Assembly: GCA_035707105.1 (NCBI GenBank)
Contig: DASSUI010000008.1
Coordinates: 1-54,109, forward strand
Source of the DNA: JACDAN01 sp035707105
Lineage (GTDB): Bacteria; Actinomycetota; Thermoleophilia; Gaiellales; Gaiellaceae
Reading direction: 5' to 3'
DNA: 54,109 nucleotides
Under the pieces are notes generated by a model. That model searched no databases, was not told where the DNA came from, and saw only the letters and a list, made by a program, of their open reading frames with translations. Both the position numbers and the translations under genes were made by a program. This document shows positions 17,238 to 25,156 of this stretch, piece by piece. Each line of letters starts with the position of its first letter. Positions within the stretch are counted from its first letter, which is position 1.

Positions 17238-19427
17238 TTACGCGTGCGGCGCTCCGCCTCGAGCTTGTGATCGGCGGGCTGGGGTCGACCCGGTCGTGGA
17301 GCGAGCCTCGCGTACCGTGTGGATCACGAGCGGCTGCCTGCCTTCGCGAACGATGAGCGTCGAGATCTCGATCGATTTCGGCCGGCCGCCGGTCACGACG
17401 ACGACTGATGGGCACGGGCTGGCCCGCCCTCGCTTCAGCCGTCTCGCGACGACGCAGTCCTCCTGGCAGACAAGGTCGCCGTTCCCATCGCGCCCCCGGA
17501 TGACCTCCCAACAGCGGCGTCCGATCGATTCACTCGCGGTGATTCCCATGAGCCGTTCCACCGCCTTGTTCCAGGAAATGATTCTCCCGTCCCAGTCGCA
17601 TGCGTACACGGCGTCTTCCGAGCGAACGTCTGGCGGGGTGCGACCGAGCGGCGATCGGGCGACGTCGAGTGACCCGGCGTTACGGGTCTCGAGAGCCTTC
17701 CCCGCGTCGCTGTGCGTAGAGACAGTCCGGCGACGTCCCGAGGACGCAGACGCCGAGACCCTGACCTGGTGGACGTGCTCGAGGAGAAGCTGCGCGACTG
17801 GAACGCTTCTTCCATCCGCAGTCATTCCGAACCGATGGTGGACGGTCGCCGTGAGCAACAGCGCAGCGGCTCCTTCGTCGAGAGTGAGCTCTCGGATCCC
17901 CGAGTGCCCGTCCTTCCAGAGGGCGACCGACCGAGAGGGGCAGAACCCCGAAGGCTGGCTCCGCAGCGCCATCCCAAGCGACGTGAGAGTCAGCACGGCC
18001 GATCCAGGATCATCCGCGAAGACGCTCGCGTATCGGGCGGGCCAGCGCTCAGCGAGCTGCGGCCCGTCGAGGAGCAGGGCGATCACGAGCGACGGCCCGA
18101 CCTGCCGAATGATGCTCCCCACGGGGTCTGGCTGGGCGAGGTCCTCGCAGATGAGGGGGCACAGCGTCAGATATTCGTCGATCGTGACGAACGTGAGGCT
18201 GCGCCGCTCGATCCCGATTGCTTCCCACCACTGACGCCCAGGATCGAGCCGTCCCTCGAGGTGGTACTGGGAGATCTGCGCATCGTCCAGCAACCACCGA
18301 TGATGCTTGTGCTGCACCGCCTCCCAGGAACGACCACCCCGGACTCCTGTCACGTATGCATAGTTGAGCCCGAAGGAGGTGCGCGAGGTCGCTTGCTCGC
18401 GGACACCTGCGATGAGGTGCGGGACGCCGTAGGCGTGGAGCGCCCGGCGGAGCTGATGCGCCTCGTTAGGCCGGAGCACCGATTCTGGAAGGACGACGGC
18501 GTCCACTCCGCCGGCTCGTCCCCAGCCGGCTTCGACAATCCGAAGGACGCGTTTGATGTCGAGGGGGAAGTGCGGCGCGAACTCGAAGAAGCCGTACCGA
18601 TCCGAGTCCATGTTGTCCAGAGGACCGCTTATGGTGCGGAAATCGGAGCGCGAGATACGCGCCGGATAGGGAACGAGGAGCAGAGTGAAACGCGAGGCCG
18701 GCAGCGTCTTCGCATCCGAGCAGAACCAGCGGACTTCGGTTTCGGAACGATCCAGCCCGAGGTAACGGGACAGCGACCTAATCGACATACCGGTCCGCGG
18801 TAGAGCCGACTTGGGCAGGACCCGTGCCCGCCCACCGGAGAGGCGCGAGAGCGTGCCCTCCTCGAGCAAGAGCTGCGTCGCCCAGCTGTGGAGCGATCCG
18901 GGCGACGAGTATTGAACCCCGAGCCCGCTGCAGGCCTCGTCGGCGATCGCGTGCAGCATCAGCACCGAGACGAGGGTGTTCCAGTTCCGCGGCTCGTCGA
19001 GCTCGACGAGCGGGAGCCGCCACGCGGCGGCTATGGTCGTCGCAAGCCGGGAGAGCGTCTTTGGGCGCCTCCGTCCTGGCCGGCGTGCGACCGCCCACGC
19101 GCTCCACTCGCGGGCCCAACGCTCGACGTCACTCTCCCATGTGTCGCCGGAGAGGTCATCAGGCGGCCAGCGGAGGCCCGCCGGTGGAGACACGATCAGC
19201 CTGTAGGCGCCCGACTCCGAGAGAACGGCGGCGGCGAGCGCAAACGCGTCGGGTGGCCAGGTAAGGAAGTCCTGGCACGTCCAGCCAGGCGCAAGGCTTC
19301 TCGCGACGTCCGCGATCGTTCGCTCGCGCACCGCAACCACGGGTATAGACAGCGAGCCCTGCCGCAGCTCAGGGTCCTCCACAGGCGAGCCTAAACCTGT
19401 CGGCACCGGATCAGGTGCTGGTGTCAT
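17238..19427 (-). CDS. Nitrilase-like domain protein with C-terminal PAS domain
   Basis: 729 residues from an ATG preceded by GGGAG. Residues 1-240 are a helical region I do not recognise. Residues 245-530 look like a carbon-nitrogen hydrolase (nitrilase) fold: VDAVVLPESVLRP gives a candidate catalytic Glu315, VQHKHHRW a candidate Lys374 and TLCPLICEDL a candidate Cys427, in the right order and spacing. The conserved-looking stretch GPLDNMDSDRYGFFEF precedes it. Residues 540-600 are a Ser/Arg-rich linker. Residues 604-705 form a PAS domain (VYACDWDGRIISWNKAVERL), with a Cys pattern CWEVIRGRDGNGDLVCQEDC. Nitrilase-like domains occur in some defence-associated reverse transcriptases, but no RT motif is seen. 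Codon use is less GC-rich than in its neighbours. It starts 116 bases beyond tRNA-Val, which suggests an acquired gene. Function unknown; sensing plus amide chemistry is inference. Confidence 0.75.
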   Translation of the reverse strand: MTPAPDPVPTGLGSPVEDPELRQGSLSIPVVAVRERTIADVARSLAPGWTCQDFLTWPPDAFALAAAVLSESGAYRLIVSPPAGLRWPPDDLSGDTWESDVERWAREWSAWAVARRPGRRRPKTLSRLATTIAAAWRLPLVELDEPRNWNTLVSVLMLHAIADEACSGLGVQYSSPGSLHSWATQLLLEEGTLSRLSGGRARVLPKSALPRTGMSIRSLSRYLGLDRSETEVRWFCSDAKTLPASRFTLLLVPYPARISRSDFRTISGPLDNMDSDRYGFFEFAPHFPLDIKRVLRIVEAGWGRAGGVDAVVLPESVLRPNEAHQLRRALHAYGVPHLIAGVREQATSRTSFGLNYAYVTGVRGGRSWEAVQHKHHRWLLDDAQISQYHLEGRLDPGRQWWEAIGIERRSLTFVTIDEYLTLCPLICEDLAQPDPVGSIIRQVGPSLVIALLLDGPQLAERWPARYASVFADDPGSAVLTLTSLGMALRSQPSGFCPSRSVALWKDGHSGIRELTLDEGAAALLLTATVHHRFGMTADGRSVPVAQLLLEHVHQVRVSASASSGRRRTVSTHSDAGKALETRNAGSLDVARSPLGRTPPDVRSEDAVYACDWDGRIISWNKAVERLMGITASESIGRRCWEVIRGRDGNGDLVCQEDCVVARRLKRGRASPCPSVVVVTGGRPKSIEISTLIVREGRQPLVIHTVREARSTTGSTPARRSQARGGAPHA

Positions 19428-19652
19428 GCCGCCGCTCCCTCGCTGCTATCGGCACAAGATGGCACCTGCAGCCAGCGCCCGTCATCCGGGAATTCACCTA
19501 CGAGTTACGAAGGAGCCTCGGGCGCCTGTTCCGCCCTATGCCCTCACGCAGTGGTCAGGGGCCCCTGCCTCGACGTCTGCGCCTATGAAGCGGGTTCGCG
19601 CAATGCTCGGTTCGGCCCATCACGGTTCGTTCGGCCGGTTTCGGGAAACGTC

Positions 19653-20681
19653 GTGGGCGTGCCGCAACGAATCCCCGGCCGGCTCGAGGCGTTTCAGAGC
19701 TACAACGACTCCTGGCGAGGATGGCCCGTGCTGCCGCTGACGAGGCAGCACCCCATCCGCGGCTCCTTCCTGGATCCGCGGCCGGATCGGCGCCGCGGCG
19801 CGATCTACCACGAGGGGGTCGACGTCGCCGTCCGCGACGACCGGCCGGAGCGCGGGGCGCCGCGCGGCCGAACGCACCGCGTGTACGCGGTCGAGGGCGG
19901 CCGCGTCCACGAGGCGACTCCGCGCGGCGTGCGCGGCTTCGCACGCATCGGCCACTTCGGGTACGGCCACATCGAGGCGATGGTGGAGCCCGGGGACGTA
20001 GTTCCCCCGGGGCAGCTCATCGGGTGGACCTGGCAGGGAAGCTGGCACGTTCACCTCAGCGAGTTCGTGTTCACGGCCGACGGACGGCGCCTGATCGTGA
20101 ACCCGCTGCGGCGGGGCGGAAAGGTGCATCCATACGTCGATCGGGCGAAGCCGGTCGTGCACGAGGTCCGCTTCTACGCGCCCGCGACCCCGCGATGGGG
20201 CCGGCGGCCGACGAACGTCGCCCGGCTCCCGCAGGCAGGGCGGCGGCTCAACGCGAGCCGGCTCTCCGGCCGCGTCGACATACGCGTTCGGGCCAGCGAC
20301 CCGCAGTCGTTCATCGGCTGGTTCCGGCAGCTCCCGTACCTCGCCTCGCCGCACCACCCGTTCCGAATGGCGGTCACGATCGTCCAGGTTGCGACCGGGC
20401 GGGTCGTGCACCGCCGCGACGTCTTCTGGGCCGAGCAGCTGCTCGAGATGCCCGCGGGGCAGCACTTCGGACCCGGCACGGAGCAGAACCTGCCGGCGAG
20501 CGGCTGCATGCTCTTCCACCGCACGCTCTCGTGCGACGGTACGTACTGGTTCCGGCTGTTCCAGCGGCCGTACTGGGACACTACGCGGCTTGCGAACGGC
20601 CGCTACTTCCTGCGCGTCCGTGTCTGGGACACGGCCGGCAACATGACGAAGGCCGACCGCCGGCTGACGATCCGGAACTGA
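19653..20681 (+). CDS. M23-family (LysM/lysostaphin-type) peptidase-like protein
   Basis: About 342 residues if the GTG at 19653 is used; the frame is open back to a GTG at 19551, and the start is uncertain because no good ribosome site or -10 was found. YHEGVDVAV and WHVHLSEF provide the H...D and HxH zinc ligands of M23 endopeptidases, preceded by RQHPIRGSFLDPRP, a typical lead-in. The C-terminal 150 residues form a beta-rich domain ending NGRYFLRVRVWDTAGN, like a Big/FN3-type module. The family cleaves peptidoglycan cross-bridges, but no signal peptide is visible with either start, so export is unproven. Forms a unit with the esterase that starts six bases later. Divergent from the nitrilase-PAS gene; the gap of up to 225 bases (19428-19652) holds no other recognisable feature. 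Confidence 0.7.
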   Translation: MGVPQRIPGRLEAFQSYNDSWRGWPVLPLTRQHPIRGSFLDPRPDRRRGAIYHEGVDVAVRDDRPERGAPRGRTHRVYAVEGGRVHEATPRGVRGFARIGHFGYGHIEAMVEPGDVVPPGQLIGWTWQGSWHVHLSEFVFTADGRRLIVNPLRRGGKVHPYVDRAKPVVHEVRFYAPATPRWGRRPTNVARLPQAGRRLNASRLSGRVDIRVRASDPQSFIGWFRQLPYLASPHHPFRMAVTIVQVATGRVVHRRDVFWAEQLLEMPAGQHFGPGTEQNLPASGCMLFHRTLSCDGTYWFRLFQRPYWDTTRLANGRYFLRVRVWDTAGNMTKADRRLTIRN

Positions 20682-20686
20682 TCGTC

Positions 20687-21493
20687 GTGAGCGACGGATT
20701 CAAGCGCTTGACGATCCGGTATCGCGCGCACAACCGGCGGGCTCGCCCCGCCGTCGTCGTCCTCCCGGAGCGCTACGGGCCTGGGCGTGCTACCCCGCCG
20801 TTGCCGCTCGTGATCTCCCCTCATGGACGAAACGTGCGTGCGGCGACGAACGCCAGCAAGTGGCGCGACCTGCCCGCGCGCGGGCACTTCGCGCTCGTCT
20901 GTCCCGGCGGCATGGGGCGGAGGCTGCCTCTTCACTCCTGGGGCTGGCGGGGGCAGATCGCGGATCTCGCGCGCATGCCGCAGATCGTCCACTCGGCCCT
21001 GCCGTGGCTCAGGGTCGACGCGCGCCGGGTCTACGCCGTCGGGGGCAGCATGGGCGGCCACGAGACGCTGCTCCTGCTCGGCCAGCACCCGCGCATGCTC
21101 GCCGGCGCGGTCGTCTTCGACTCCGTGACGAACTTCTACCTGCGGTACCACGACTTCGCGCGGAGCCCGGGCGGCCGCCGGGCGCAGGCGCTGGCACGCA
21201 TCGAGGTCGGCGGTACGCCCCGCACCAATCCCCGTGGATATGTCCTCCGGAGCCCGACCCACTGGCTGCCGTCGGTGGCGAGCTCCGGCGTGAGGCTGCA
21301 GATGTGGTGGAGCGAGGCGGACCGGATCGTCATCGACCAGGCCCGGCAGTCAGGAGCTTTCTACCGCGAGCTGCAGCGGCGACGGCCGCGCGGTCGCGTG
21401 GAGGCGGTCACGGGCTCGTGGAGCCACTCCTTCGAGACGTACGAGCACCTCCAGCTCCCGGCCGCCGTACGCTGGCTCGGACTCGTGCGGTGA
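20687..21493 (+). CDS. Alpha/beta hydrolase (PHB depolymerase/feruloyl esterase-like)
   Basis: 268 residues from a GTG six bases after the peptidase stop. The nucleophile elbow VGGSMGGHE, an acid in WWSEADRIV and a His in SWSHSFETY form the catalytic triad. The N-terminal part PAVVVLPERYG and PLVISPHGRN resembles esterases that act on polymers or large esters. The oxyanion region is PHGRN. No signal peptide. Its stop overlaps the next gene's start as GTGA. The grouping with a cell-wall-type peptidase and a membrane protein hints at an envelope function. Confidence 0.8.
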   Translation: MSDGFKRLTIRYRAHNRRARPAVVVLPERYGPGRATPPLPLVISPHGRNVRAATNASKWRDLPARGHFALVCPGGMGRRLPLHSWGWRGQIADLARMPQIVHSALPWLRVDARRVYAVGGSMGGHETLLLLGQHPRMLAGAVVFDSVTNFYLRYHDFARSPGGRRAQALARIEVGGTPRTNPRGYVLRSPTHWLPSVASSGVRLQMWWSEADRIVIDQARQSGAFYRELQRRRPRGRVEAVTGSWSHSFETYEHLQLPAAVRWLGLVR

Positions 21494-22254
21494 AGGCTCC
21501 GGCGTCAGGCCGTTCGGTGGGAGGAGGGGGGCGGGCCTTCCGGGGCCTCGCGCTCGTCTTCACCCTCACCTTCGTCAACCTCTTCGGGGTCATCCTCACG
21601 GCGATCGCGCTCGGCGGCCTTGCGCCCTGGACGCGCTGGCAGTTCATCGGCATGTTCGGCGCGATCGAGGCGGCGTCCGGGCTTGCGAACGTCATCACGC
21701 CGAACATCTGGCGGCTTCCGATCGCCGAGCTGCAGACGAGCGAGCGGACCGACGTGAAGCTCGCCGCCTCGGCGCTCCTCATACCGCACTGGGGCGGCCT
21801 CGCCCGGTCGGCGGCCGGCGTCGTGTGCCTGGCGCTGGCCGGCTTGCAGGTCGGCCTCGGCCCGGCATCCGTCGCGCTCGTCCCGTTCCTGCTGGCTCTC
21901 GCATGGTGGGTCGTCGCCCTCTCTGCGTTGCTGGCCCGCGCGGGCGTCGCGCGGCCGGACCTCGACGTCGTGCAGTTCGTCGTGCGGTGGGGGCGGCGCG
22001 AGAACGAGCTGACGCCGCTGAGCATCGGCGCCTCGATGCTCCAGTTCCTCCTCGCGATCGCCACGATCCCGGTCGTGAAGCTGCTCCCGCCGTCCGTGCT
22101 CTACCGGCCGGAGCTCGGGCCCTCGGCCGCCGCACTTGCGATCGTGCTCGCCGTCTCGGTCGTGCTCCTGGCGCCGGTCTACCTTGCCTGGTCGGACCGG
22201 ATCGAGGTGAGCGCGCCCGCCGAGCAACAGCGGGAGGCCGAGGAGCACGCATGA
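21490..22254 (+). CDS. Multi-pass membrane protein of unknown function
   Basis: 254 residues from a GTG overlapping the esterase stop. Five or six hydrophobic helices are evident, beginning about residues 16-38 (GLALVFTLTFVNLFGVILTA), with others near 100-120, 125-150, 180-205 and 215-240. The cytoplasmic tail ends PAEQQREAEEHA. I do not recognise the family. It is the third gene of the peptidase-esterase unit and is followed three bases later by a strong hairpin. Confidence 0.75.
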   Translation: MKAPASGRSVGGGGRAFRGLALVFTLTFVNLFGVILTAIALGGLAPWTRWQFIGMFGAIEAASGLANVITPNIWRLPIAELQTSERTDVKLAASALLIPHWGGLARSAAGVVCLALAGLQVGLGPASVALVPFLLALAWWVVALSALLARAGVARPDLDVVQFVVRWGRRENELTPLSIGASMLQFLLAIATIPVVKLLPPSVLYRPELGPSAAALAIVLAVSVVLLAPVYLAWSDRIEVSAPAEQQREAEEHA

Positions 22255-22256
22255 AC

Positions 22257-22281
22257 GAGCCGGCGGCTCCGCCGCCGGCTC
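22257..22281 (+). terminator. Perfect 11-bp hairpin, terminator of the peptidase-esterase unit
   Basis: GAGCCGGCGGC-tcc-GCCGCCGGCTC, followed by a moderately T-rich stretch (cgttcgtttcgtc). It may also serve the oppositely oriented small peptide gene. Confidence 0.65.
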
Positions 22282-22314
22282 CGTTCGTTTCGTCTCGTCC
22301 TGTCCGGGCCTGTC

Positions 22315-22380
22315 TTAGAGAAGCAGGATGATCAGCAGGATGATGAGAATCAGAAGAAGCACGCCACCGCCGATGTACAT
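22315..22380 (-). CDS. 21-residue hydrophobic peptide
   Basis: ATG at 22380, TAA at 22317-22315. The peptide is MYIGGG followed by 15 residues that are all Leu, Ile or Val. The Shine-Dalgarno AAAGGAGG sits six bases before the ATG and is among the best in the window, so translation is likely despite the length. It would form a single membrane helix with almost no loops. It lies alone between the membrane protein gene and the ABM gene. Similar tiny membrane proteins exist in actinobacteria, but their functions are mostly unknown. Confidence 0.65.
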   Translation of the reverse strand: MYIGGGVLLLILIILLIILLL

Positions 22381-22516
22381 GTGCGGCCTCCTTTCGGTTA
22401 GCAACGCGTGCAGCTTCCGTACCCGCTCGGGCCGAGAAACGAACACGCCGAGCAGCAACGGGATCCCTTGTCCGAGGGGTGCGGCACCGGCGCCGGGGCG
22501 CCGAAGACTGCGTCAG

Positions 22517-22559
22517 CCCCGGCGGATTGGCCGCAGATCCGTCCGGGGCGTCCCTTTTT
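22517..22559 (+). terminator. Hairpin followed by a T-run
   Basis: CCCCGG-CGGAT (22517-22527) pairs with ATCCG-t-CCGGGG (22537-22548) with one bulged base, followed by a T5 run (22554-22559 region). By orientation it would stop plus-strand transcription arriving from the left, but no plus-strand gene ends nearby; it is also just past the ABM gene stop on the minus strand. Confidence 0.4.
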
Positions 22560-22568
22560 CCGAGCGTC

Positions 22569-22874
22569 CTAGACCGTTGCGCGCTCGCTGAGGTCGAGCG
22601 CGATCTCGCACCGGTCGACGGCCTGGATCTCGCCGCCGTAGGGGCCGACCGCCTGCTGGCGGAGCCGGCTGGCGCGAACCTCGCTGGCCTCTAGCGCCGT
22701 TCGATCTGTCCAGAACGTGAGGGAGATGGCGGTGCAGTTGTCGCGGTCCACGAGCAGGTAGCCGCCCTGGTTTCCTTCGATCTCCCGCAGCTCGTTCATG
22801 GCCGCCTCGAATGCTCCAATTGTCGCATCGAGGTTCTCCTCCGGGATCTTGTAGCGGGCAACGCGCGAGAACAT
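22569..22874 (-). CDS. ABM-type (antibiotic biosynthesis monooxygenase-like) small protein
   Basis: 101 residues from an ATG with an AAGGAGG ribosome site. The dimeric ferredoxin-like ABM fold is suggested by MFSRVARYKIPEEN, FEAAMNELREIEGNQGGYLLVD, and FWTDRTALEASEVRASRLRQ. Members range from cofactor-free oxygenases and haem-degrading enzymes to proteins of unknown role. No catalytic residues can be assigned. It is divergent from the SDR remnant and debranching-enzyme genes. Confidence 0.75.
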   Translation of the reverse strand: MFSRVARYKIPEENLDATIGAFEAAMNELREIEGNQGGYLLVDRDNCTAISLTFWTDRTALEASEVRASRLRQQAVGPYGGEIQAVDRCEIALDLSERATV

Positions 22875-22928
22875 TCCTGGCCTCCTTCGTGCCTGACGGC
22901 GTTCGCTCTCGTGATCGTCTCAAAAACG

Positions 22929-22934
22929 TAAGCT
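22929..22934 (+). promoter_or_regulatory. Candidate leaderless -10 retained in front of the SDR remnant
   Basis: TAAGCT ends eight bases before the GTG at 22943. The 15 bases 22932-22946 are identical to 2709-2723 at the thioesterase start, where TAGGCT occupies the same position. Confidence 0.5.
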
Positions 22935-22942
22935 CCGCGCCC

Positions 22943-23083
22943 GTGGGCGCGCTCGACGGGAAGAGAGCGATCGTGACCGGCGCGTCGAGCGGAATCGGTG
23001 CCGCCGAGCACGTCAACGTCGACGAGCTCGTCGTCAAGGCGCGCGCGCAGAGTGCCCCGGACCGGATCGTCCGCGGCTCGTAG
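22943..23083 (+). pseudogene. Short-chain dehydrogenase remnant with large in-frame deletion
   Basis: The 46-codon frame starts VGALDGKRAIVTGASSGIGA, an unmistakable SDR N-terminus with the TGxxxGxG cofactor loop, then passes directly into EHVNVDELVVKARAQSAPDR, which looks like the C-terminal end of such proteins. The roughly 190 central residues, including the catalytic Ser-Tyr-Lys, are absent, while both ends remain in frame. It cannot be an active dehydrogenase. The debranching-enzyme ATG follows three bases after its stop, so the deleted gene may now serve as a leader or promoter for that operon. Confidence 0.8.
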
Positions 23084-23086
23084 CGC

Positions 23087-25156
23087 ATGGCGATCACGAT
23101 CCTCGAGGGCTCGACCTTCTGCATCTGCGACGACGTCGGCGACGTCGGAACGTGGGCGACGAGCGGCCTGTTCGCCGAGGACACGCGGTTCCTCTCCGTC
23201 CTCAAGCTCACGGTCGACGGCAAGCGGCCGCTGCTCCTCACGTCGGACAAGGTGGACTACTTCTCCGCGGCGTTCTACCTCCGCAACCCGCCGACAGACC
23301 ACCTGGGACCCGACGAGGTCTCGATCACCCGCGAGCGGTTCATCGGCGAAGCGATGCAGGACCGGATCGTCGTCCAGAACCAGGGGATGCGGCCGGTGTC
23401 GCTCTCCCTCGGCGTCGAGGTCGGCTGTGACTTCGCAGACATCTTCGCCGTCAAGGACTACGACTTCGCGCTCGGCGACCCGCAGCACGCGGAGCCCTTG
23501 CCGCCGCTCGTGGAGTGTCGCTACGACTCGGAGAACAATCAGTTCCTCCTCGCCGACGAGACCGGCGTCCCCGCGCAGACGCAGGTGATCATGTCTCGCG
23601 CCGGCGAGATCGACGGCTGTGTGGTCACGTACCGGATCGAGCTCGAGCCACGCGACCGGTGGGATCTGCGGCTCGACATCGTCCCGCTGCCCGACGGCCA
23701 GCAGGTCGTCCCCCGGGTCGCTGAGCGGCGTTTCGGGGACGAGCTCGCGCGAGTGCGCGAGTCCCTGGCCGCCTGGCAGCTCCGCGTGCCGCAGCTCCGC
23801 GCGACCTGGGACGACCTGGCGCACTCGTTCGGGCGGTCGGTGTCCGACCTCGCGTCGCTCCGCATGCACGGCCGCGAGGACGGCGTCGGGAAGCTCCCGG
23901 CCGCCGGGATGCCCTGGTTCATGACGGTGTTCGGCCGCGACACGCTGATCACGTGCCTGCAGACGCTCCTGTTCGGGCCGGAGCTCGCCGTCACCGCCCT
24001 GGAGGTGCTCGGCGATCTCCAGGCGACGGACGACGACCCGGGCCGCGACGCGGAGCCCGGGAAGATCGTCCACGAGCTGCGGCGTGGGAAGGCCGCGCGC
24101 AACTGGCACGGCACCTACTACGGCACCGTCGACGCGACGCCGCTGTACCTGATTCTGCTCTCGGAGGTCTGGCGCTGGACCGACGACACCGAGCTCGTCG
24201 AGAGCCTGAAGGGCCATGCGCTCCAGGCGCTCGAGTGGATCGACAAGCGCGGAGACCTCGACGGCGACGGGTTCGTCGAGTACCGGAGGCGCAGCCCGCG
24301 CGGGCTCGACAACCAGTCGTGGAAGGACTCGCACGACTCACAGCGGTTCGCCGACGGGCGAATCGCGGAGCCGCCGATCGCGCCCTGCGAGGTGCAGGGC
24401 TACGTCTACGACGCGAAACGGCGGGCCGCCGAGCTCGCGCGCGAGGTCTGGCGCGACCGCGAGCTCGCGGACCGGCTGGAGCGGGAGGCGGCGGAGCTCC
24501 GCGACCGCTTCAACGAGGCGTTCTGGACGGAGGAGCGAGGCGGCTACTACGTGCTCGCGCTGGACGGCGACAAGAGCCAGGTCGACTCGCTGTGCTCGAA
24601 CGTCGGCCACCTGCTGTGGAGCGAAATCGTCCCAACCGACCGGGTGGACGCGATCGTCGACGCGCTGATGAGCGACGCGCTCTGGTCCGGCTGGGGGATC
24701 CGCACGATGTCGACGCTCGACCGCGCCTACAACCCGCTCGCTTACCACAACGGCACCGTCTGGCCGCACGACAACTCGCTCTGCGCCTGGGGAATGGCGA
24801 AGTACGGCCGCTGGCCGGAGGCGCACCGGATCGTGCGGCAGATGCTGACCGCCGGGCGGCACTTCGACTACCAGCTTCCCGAGGTCTTCGCGGGCATGCC
24901 GCGGACCGAGACGCGGTTCCCGATCGCCTACCCGACCGCGGCGCGCCCGCAGGCCTGGGCGGCGGGGACGCCGGTGCTCCTGCTGCAGCTCCTCCTCGGC
25001 CTGCAGCCGGACCGGCGGCAGCACGCCCTCGCGACGACGGCGCCGGCCGAGCTCCCCTCGTGGGCCGGTTCCATCAGACTCTCCAGCGTGAGAGCATTCG
25101 ACCGGCTCTGGGAAGTCCGGCTCGAGGAAGGAGAGGCGAAGGTGCACGCGGGATGA
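23087..25156 (+). CDS. Glycogen debranching enzyme (amylo-alpha-1,6-glucosidase family)
   Basis: 689 residues. Residues about 1-200 match the GDE N-terminal 'bis' domain (GTWATSGLFAEDTRFLS, with FYLRNPP and ITRERFIGEAMQDRI). Residues about 250-660 form the (alpha/alpha)6 toroid of the GH63/GH133-like glucosidases, with WFMTVFGRDTLI, DGDGFVEYRRRSPRGLDNQSW and YHNGTVWPHDNSL carrying the likely catalytic acids. It hydrolyses alpha-1,6 branches or related glucosides in the cytoplasm. The ATG is three bases after the SDR remnant stop, and its stop overlaps the glycosyltransferase start as ATGA, so the pair are coupled. This pairing with a GT4 enzyme suggests storage polysaccharide or compatible-solute metabolism. 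Confidence 0.9.
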   Translation: MAITILEGSTFCICDDVGDVGTWATSGLFAEDTRFLSVLKLTVDGKRPLLLTSDKVDYFSAAFYLRNPPTDHLGPDEVSITRERFIGEAMQDRIVVQNQGMRPVSLSLGVEVGCDFADIFAVKDYDFALGDPQHAEPLPPLVECRYDSENNQFLLADETGVPAQTQVIMSRAGEIDGCVVTYRIELEPRDRWDLRLDIVPLPDGQQVVPRVAERRFGDELARVRESLAAWQLRVPQLRATWDDLAHSFGRSVSDLASLRMHGREDGVGKLPAAGMPWFMTVFGRDTLITCLQTLLFGPELAVTALEVLGDLQATDDDPGRDAEPGKIVHELRRGKAARNWHGTYYGTVDATPLYLILLSEVWRWTDDTELVESLKGHALQALEWIDKRGDLDGDGFVEYRRRSPRGLDNQSWKDSHDSQRFADGRIAEPPIAPCEVQGYVYDAKRRAAELAREVWRDRELADRLEREAAELRDRFNEAFWTEERGGYYVLALDGDKSQVDSLCSNVGHLLWSEIVPTDRVDAIVDALMSDALWSGWGIRTMSTLDRAYNPLAYHNGTVWPHDNSLCAWGMAKYGRWPEAHRIVRQMLTAGRHFDYQLPEVFAGMPRTETRFPIAYPTAARPQAWAAGTPVLLLQLLLGLQPDRRQHALATTAPAELPSWAGSIRLSSVRAFDRLWEVRLEEGEAKVHAG

